Source: Candidatus Hadersleviella danica | GTDB taxonomy: Bacteria; Chloroflexota; Anaerolineae; Promineifilales; Promineifilaceae | Direction: 5' to 3' | Length of the DNA stretch: 48,707 bases | NCBI GenBank assembly: GCA_016711405.1 | Contig: JADJSZ010000052.1 | Span: 1-48,707, forward strand | Shown: piece after piece, positions 44,678-48,707 of the stretch | Layout: each line of letters begins with the position of its first letter | Numbering within the stretch: the first letter of the stretch is position 1 | Notes under the pieces: generated by a model | The model's input: only the letters and a program-made list of their open reading frames with translations | Databases searched by the model: none | What the model was told of the DNA's origin: nothing | Made by a program: the position numbers and the translations under genes

Positions 44678-45142
44678 TTATTCTTCGTATCGGGTGGGGC
44701 ATTTGAGGAGGAGGCCGCCGGGGTTGGAGAGGAAGATGCCGTTTTCGGCGTGTCCTTCTACGAGGGCTTGGGCATCGCCTTGCAACAAATCGGGTTTGGG
44801 TTCGTTCATGGCGACGATGTGCAAGCGTTGGCCGGGGTTTTCGAGGCTATCCACAATGTCGAATTCGAGGCGGGAGGTGGCGGCATCTATTTGGGTGTAT
44901 TGAATCGTATCGGCCACGACCCAGCCCGAGACGCGCAAATCACGGCCGCCCAAGCTCGCTTGCTTGGCGTAGAACTCGTCTACGGTGAGGTACAGTTGGG
45001 TTCCACCTGCGTTGACGGCGTTGAAAATGAGGAATATCACGGCCGAGGCCAAGGCGATTCCCAACACCACCAACTTCCACATGCTCTGGCGCGGCTTATC
45101 GAGCGCCGCCCCCTGCTCTTTCATCCATGTTGATTCTGCCAT
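44678..45142 (-). CDS. ccmE: Cytochrome c maturation heme chaperone CcmE, Cys-type
   Basis: 154 residues: one N-terminal membrane helix (LVVLGIALASAVIFLIF) and an OB-fold periplasmic domain. The C-terminal heme-binding motif, HxxxY in most CcmE, here reads C148-P-T-R-Y152, a CxxxY motif like that of the variant CcmE of archaea and some Deltaproteobacteria. It accepts heme from CcmC and passes it to CcmF; the gene order with ccmF fits. A good ribosome-binding site (AAAGGAGACAACA) precedes the ATG. Confidence 0.9.
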   Translation of the reverse strand: MAESTWMKEQGAALDKPRQSMWKLVVLGIALASAVIFLIFNAVNAGGTQLYLTVDEFYAKQASLGGRDLRVSGWVVADTIQYTQIDAATSRLEFDIVDSLENPGQRLHIVAMNEPKPDLLQGDAQALVEGHAENGIFLSNPGGLLLKCPTRYEE

Positions 45143-45149
45143 TGTTGTC

Positions 45150-45237
45150 TCCTTTCGTAGCTTGTCAGCTAGTCAGCTAGTCAGTCTGTCAGTCGCTCAG
45201 TCGCTCAGTCTTTCATTCCACATTCCGCATTCCGCAA
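45150..45237. repeat. CTAGTCAG octamers and ATTCCGC heptamers
   Basis: CTAGTCAG, CTAGTCAG, TCTGTCAG, TCGCTCAG, TCGCTCAG (period 8) followed by ATTCCAC, ATTCCGC, ATTCCGC (period 7). Confidence 0.8.
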
Positions 45238-45507
45238 TCACAATTCATCATTCTCTTCATCCCAAACGGGGTCGTCGTCGTCGGGGAGGGTGTTGGAGTA
45301 ATCTTCGGCCGCGATGATTTGGGCGCGGGCTAAATCGCCAGCCATGACCATGACGCGCACCTCGCCCAAGTAGCCGACGGTGAGGCCATAGGCTTTGCCG
45401 GCCCCTTCTTGCCACGCTTGCGCGGGAATGCCTTCGGTCTCTAAACGGCCGACGAGCATCTGCGCTTCTAACATGCTATACATTTTGGTGAGTAGTTTCC
45501 AGTCCAT
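45238..45507 (-). CDS. DUF2007 family small protein
   Basis: 89 residues. The pattern LLTKMYSMLEAQMLVGRLETEGIPAQ, a short beta region GEVRVMVMAGDLARAQIIA and an acidic tail (DDDDPVWDEENDEL) fit DUF2007 ('putative signal transducing protein'), a small alpha-beta fold of unknown role. No membrane segment. It lies upstream of ccmE on the same strand. Confidence 0.8.
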   Translation of the reverse strand: MDWKLLTKMYSMLEAQMLVGRLETEGIPAQAWQEGAGKAYGLTVGYLGEVRVMVMAGDLARAQIIAAEDYSNTLPDDDDPVWDEENDEL

Positions 45508-45961
45508 AGTTTTAGCAATTCAGCTTGTCAGCATTTCAGCGGTCAGCCTAATGGTAGGGGCAACCCTTGTGGTTGCCCAGCTTCTAGGGTAGGCACTTTT
45601 AGGGCAGGCACAAGGCCTGCCCCTACTTGCAGTTGCAATTGCCCAAGTATAGCCTAAATTCGGCCGCTTGTTTGTTCGCAGGCGGGGAGTACACATGTTA
45701 GACTAACAATCAGCGGTGGGGGCGGCAAGTAATAGATGTCATGGAAAGGTGGTGATAAGTGAAAGGTGAGAGGTAAAAGGTGGGGGTGTTAGTTAGATTT
45801 AGTTGTTGAGTTATCAAGCAACTCTTACTTTTCACTTTTCACGTTTCACTTTCCACCTCCCACCTCTCGCTTTCCACCTCTCACTTCTCACTTTTCACCT
45901 TTCACTTCTCACTTTCCTCTTCTCTCTTCTCTCTTCTCTCTTCTCTCCCTCACACCTCCCC
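45508..45961. other. Gene-free spacer filled with repeats
   Basis: This 450-bp divergent spacer contains the second double-hairpin element (45554-45626) and, from about 45755 to 45958, degenerate heptamers: GTGAAAGG-type on the left, then about twenty CTTTTCA, CTTTCCA, CTTCTCA and TTCTCTC units up to the lactate permease start. Left and right parts are partly complementary. No coding sequence was recognised and no promoter stands out. Confidence 0.75.
45554..45626. repeat. Dispersed double-hairpin element, copy 2
   Basis: Same order as copy 1 (18081-18138): GTAGGGGCAACC-CTTGT-GGTTGCCC then GGGCAGGC-ACAAG-GCCTGCCC, with an additional partial copy TAGGGTAGGCACTTT between the hairpins. Confidence 0.85.
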
Positions 45962-47478
45962 ATGTTCACTCTCCTCGCCCTTACGCCGATTGCTGTTGTG
46001 TTGTATTTGATGATAGGCCGCAATTGGGGGGGGCACCATGCGGGTTTGGTGGGGTGGGGCACGGCCGTCTTCCTCGCTCTCCTCGCCTTTGGGGGCAACT
46101 TGCCCCTCTTGCTGGTGGCCACAGGCCGCGCTTTGCTCCTCGCCCTGTATGTGCTGTACATTATTTGGATGGCGCTTCTGCTTTACCACGTTGTCAACGA
46201 TGCGGGAGCCATCGCCGCGATTGGGCAAGAGCTACCGAAGCTGGCGCATGAGCAAGGGGTGCAAGTGTTGCTCTTGGCGTGGGTGTTTGGTTCTTTTTTG
46301 CAGGGGGCATCGGGCTTTGGCGTGCCTGCGGCCGTGGTTGCCCCGCTCCTCGTCGGCCTTGGCTTTGCGCCGACGGTGGCGGTGACGGCCGCTTTGCTCG
46401 GCCATGCGTGGGCTATCTCCTTCGGCTCGCTCGGTTCTTCTTTTTTTAGCCTGATGGCCGCTTCGGGCATGGAAGGAGCGGTGTTGGCGGGGCCGAGTGC
46501 GCTTTATTTGGGGGTGGCTTGCTTGGCTTGCGGGGCGGTGGTATTGTGGATGATGGACGGTTGGAAGGCCATCCGTGCCCATTGGGGCTGGTTGGTGAGC
46601 ATTGGTTTGTTGATGGGGGCGGTGCAGTGGGGGTTAGCGGCCGTTGGCCTTTATAGTTTGGCCGCTTTTGGGGCGGGCTTGGCGGGGATGGGCGGGATGA
46701 TTCTTCTGCTCCGTTGGCAAAGGGGCAAAGACGAGGCTCCCATTGTGTGGCGCAATCTCGGCCGTGCCATTTGGCCCTATGCGCTGATGACTTTGGTCAT
46801 TGTCGTGGGGCAAGTGTTTCTGGATGGGCATCTCGATTGGGTGGTGTTGAACTATGACTTCCCCGCTGTGCAAACAAGTTACGGCCGCATAACGGCTGAA
46901 GGCGGCGGCCGTAGCGTGAGCCTCTTTGGCCACCCGGCGCGTTGCTTTTCTATGCCAGTTTGCTCGGTTTTGGCTGGTATTGGTGGCGTGGCACGTTGCC
47001 GACCGCCCCAAGCGGGGTGTATAGCGGCCGTGCCATCCTGCGCAAGACGATAAACGGCTCGGGCAAATCCACGGTGAGCATTGTGGCTTTGGTGGGCATG
47101 GCCACGGTGATGGAATATGCGGGGATGACCCAATTGTTGGCGGAGGCGTTGAGCAATACGGGGGTGCTTTTCCCCTTTCTCAGCCCGTTTATTGGGGCGT
47201 TGGGGGCGTTTATGACGGGGAGCAACACGAATAGCAACGTGGTCTTTACCGATTTACAGCGGCAAACGGCCGTGGCTCTCAATTTAACAGTGCCGATGAT
47301 TCTGGCCGCGCAAAATGCAGGCGGCGCACTGGGCAGTATCTTCGCCCCCGCGAAGGTAATTGTGGGTTGTAGCACGGTGAAGGGAGCCGATGACGCGGCC
47401 GTGCTAAAATTGGCGACCCTTTACGGCGTTTTCATCCTCGCTCTCCTCGGTCTCCTCACACTTGTTTTAGGAGGGTGA
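45962..47478 (+). CDS. L-lactate permease family transporter (frameshifted)
   Basis: About 505 residues in two frames. The first starts MFTLLALTPIAVVLYLMIG at 45962 and contains the LctP signature GSFLQGASGFGVPAAVVAPLLVGLGF. The second, from about 46935, carries ALLFYASLLGFGWYWW, INGSGKSTVSIVALVGMATVM and the C-terminal SNTNSNVVFTDLQ ... AAQNAGGALGSIFAPAKVIVG. One base missing in the C3 run at 46933-46935 explains the break. It is a multi-spanning symporter for lactate or glycolate. In-frame codons before 45962 are heptamer repeat, so I reject the longer start. No lactate dehydrogenase gene adjoins it. Confidence 0.9.
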
Positions 47479-47814
47479 GGGAAGAAAGAAGATGAGAAAA
47501 CCGTTTCTTTTAACGCAAAGGCGCAAAGAAGCTATCTTGTTTCGATTAAACACCCTTGCCTCTTTTTTTTTGCCTTTTTTAATAAGATTTATTGCAAAGG
47601 CAAAAAAGAGCTTAAGCAAAGGTTGGCTTTTTTCACCTTTGGCTTTGCTGAAAACCGTTGATGATTCTTTTTGCCTTTTGTAATAAGAATTTAGCACAAA
47701 GAGCAAAGAACAATAAAGCAAAGGGGTGCTTACCCACCAACACCCCTTCCGCATTCCCCGTACCGCAATGCCATTCACAATTAACCATTCATCATTCACA
47801 ATTCACAATTCCCC
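47479..47814. other. Gene-free spacer, AT-rich repeats
   Basis: 336 bases without a recognisable gene. A GCAAAGG-rich part (47510-47745) contains an inverted pair TTGCCTTTTTT / AAAAAAGGCAA-like around 47568-47612. From about 47770 ATTCACA heptamers run up to the SET gene start. Confidence 0.6.
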
Positions 47815-48312
47815 ATGATTTCTTCCTATTTATCGCCAAAACTAGAGGGGCGCGAGTCGCACAAGGGCGGGGGGCACGCCGTTTTTGCTGTGGAGCCAGT
47901 GGCCAAAGGCGAGTTGTTGGTCGTTTGGGGCGGGGTGATTCTAACGGCCGCCCAACTCGACCAGATTGCAGGCGATTTGGCCTATTTGGGCGTGCAAGTG
48001 GAGGCGGATTTATATTTGTGGCCGCCCGAGGCAGGGCCAGCCGACTGGGTAAACCACTCTTGCGCCCCCAATGCGGGTCTCGACGGCCAGATTGCGCTTG
48101 TCGCCCTGCGCGATATTGGCGTGGGGGAGGAGATTTGCTTCGATTATGCGATGACGGATAGCTCCCCGTATGATGAATTTGTTTGCCAGTGTGGGGCGAA
48201 GGCGTGTCGCGGCCGAATTACAGGCGAAGATTGGCGTATTCCCGCCCTGCAACAGGCGTATGCGGGGTATTTCGCGCCTTATTTGGCGCGTTGGATAGAA
48301 CTCGTAAGGTGA
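47815..48312 (+). CDS. SET-domain protein methyltransferase
   Basis: 165 residues, a compact bacterial SET domain. HAVFAVEPVAKGELLVVWGG begins the fold, WVNHSCAPNAGL is the pseudoknot NHSC motif binding S-adenosylmethionine, GEEICFDYAM has the catalytic Tyr, and a zinc-binding-like post-SET follows (VCQCGAKACRG). It would methylate lysine in an unknown protein. The start codon follows a heptamer array and has no Shine-Dalgarno. The stop codon lies in a palindrome shared with the convergent DUF2200 gene. Confidence 0.9.
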   Translation: MISSYLSPKLEGRESHKGGGHAVFAVEPVAKGELLVVWGGVILTAAQLDQIAGDLAYLGVQVEADLYLWPPEAGPADWVNHSCAPNAGLDGQIALVALRDIGVGEEICFDYAMTDSSPYDEFVCQCGAKACRGRITGEDWRIPALQQAYAGYFAPYLARWIELVR

Positions 48313-48340
48313 CAGTCACTTTTTAAGTGACTGTCACCTT
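48306..48340. terminator. Perfect 16-bp palindrome carrying both convergent stop codons
   Basis: AAGGTGACAGTCACTT, three T, then AAGTGACTGTCACCTT. The TGA stop of the SET gene lies in the left arm (48310-48312) and that of DUF2200 in the right arm on the other strand (48334-48336). No T tract follows, but it is well placed as a shared 3' end hairpin. Confidence 0.7.
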
Positions 48341-48693
48341 AAAATCTTCTCCATTTTCTTGCCCCTGGCCAATTCATCCACCAACTTGTCCAAATACCGC
48401 GCTTTCTGGGTTAAAGGGTTCTCCAGTTCTTCGACACGATAGCCGCAGATGAGGCCCGTGATGAGGTGGGCATTGGGGTTGAGGGAAGCCCGCTCGAAAA
48501 ATGTCTCAAACGTGACATTTTCTTGCATGAGTTCGTCAAGTTTTTGGTTATCGAAGCTCGTTAACCATTCGATGACTTGATGTAACTCTTCTTTGGTTCG
48601 GCCTTTCTTCTCTACTTTTTGGACATACATCGGGTAGACGGAGGCAAAGGTCATCTTGGCGATGCGTTGATTGTGTGTGTCAGAAGTTTTCAT
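48334..48693 (-). CDS. DUF2200 family protein
   Basis: 119 residues, full length for DUF2200: MTFASVYPMYVQKVEKKGRT, LHQVIEWLTSF, ETFFERASLNPNAHLITGLICGYRVEEL and the C-terminal ARYLDKLVDELARGKKMEKIL. The family is small, cytosolic and of unknown function. Gene composition is somewhat AT-richer than average. Nothing upstream is visible before the window ends. Confidence 0.9.
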   Translation of the reverse strand: MKTSDTHNQRIAKMTFASVYPMYVQKVEKKGRTKEELHQVIEWLTSFDNQKLDELMQENVTFETFFERASLNPNAHLITGLICGYRVEELENPLTQKARYLDKLVDELARGKKMEKILR

Positions 48694-48707
48694 AGTGACC
48701 TTGTTGT

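Noticed and set aside
45803..45961. Longer N-terminus of the lactate permease
   Set aside because: The residues (repeats of FHLSLLTF type) derive entirely from CTTTTCA-like heptamers.
1..48707. tRNA, rRNA, transposase or phage genes
   Set aside because: Looked for T-loop motifs, DDE/Y1/serine recombinase motifs and structural phage genes; none convincing.

Overview
This is a chromosomal window from a GC-rich bacterium, most likely a filamentous or anaerobic Chloroflexota (Anaerolineae/Ardenticatenia/Promineifilales-like). That assignment is inferred from gene content, long tandem GAF histidine kinases, GT-C/DUF2142-like membrane proteins, a CoxE-type VWA/MoxR pair, and two genome signatures. 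One signature is a very frequent palindromic octamer, ACGGCCGT. The other is that nearly every intergenic spacer is filled with short tandem repeats of period 7 (sometimes 8), often as inverted pairs. No rRNA, tRNA, CRISPR array, phage or intact IS element was seen.

Layout. 1-5085: minus-strand envelope polysaccharide cluster (O-antigen ligase cut by the window edge, PF14907-type nucleotidyltransferase, FlaA1/PglF-type sugar dehydratase, DegT aminotransferase). 5255-11172: two multidomain histidine kinases flanking a class V aminotransferase. 11262-14441: GT-C-like membrane protein and a small RHH-like/HNH pair. 14617-17193: GH31 glycosidase. 17316-18986: AT-rich MerB-like protein and DUF1684. 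19222-22512: plus-strand MoxR, CoxE-VWA, OsmC and SUI1 genes. 22556-29899: minus-strand block (histidine kinase, AhpD-like, GDPD, orphan ProV ATPase, PlsC, PheT). 30149-32799: clpB behind a CIRCE-like operator. 32800-35600: non-coding and decayed island with a 21-nt palindromic tandem array, a truncated TIR/nucleotide-binding-like ORF and LVIVD-protein remnants. 35625-36575: isoprenoid-synthase-fold enzyme. 36628-42522: complete polar amino acid ABC transporter operon (SBP, two permeases, ATPase). 42597-45507: ccmF, a Cys-type ccmE and a DUF2007 gene. 45962-48693: lactate permease, SET protein and DUF2200.

Data quality. At least seven otherwise well-conserved genes, including the essential pheT, are broken by one base inside a short homopolymer run. 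I read these as sequencing/assembly indels rather than pseudogenes and annotate them as single genes. The region around 33.4-35.5 kb looks genuinely decayed.

Most interesting points: (i) the period-7 repeats that occupy spacers and abut start codons, including a 38-bp block identical in front of two unrelated genes; (ii) the ACGGCCGT octamer; (iii) a 21-bp array whose dyad arms co-vary; (iv) an ABC permease that appears to carry an embedded lobe of a substrate-binding protein; (v) a CcmE with Cys in place of the heme-binding His; (vi) a CIRCE element upstream of clpB; (vii) a dispersed double-hairpin element whose two loops are complementary.
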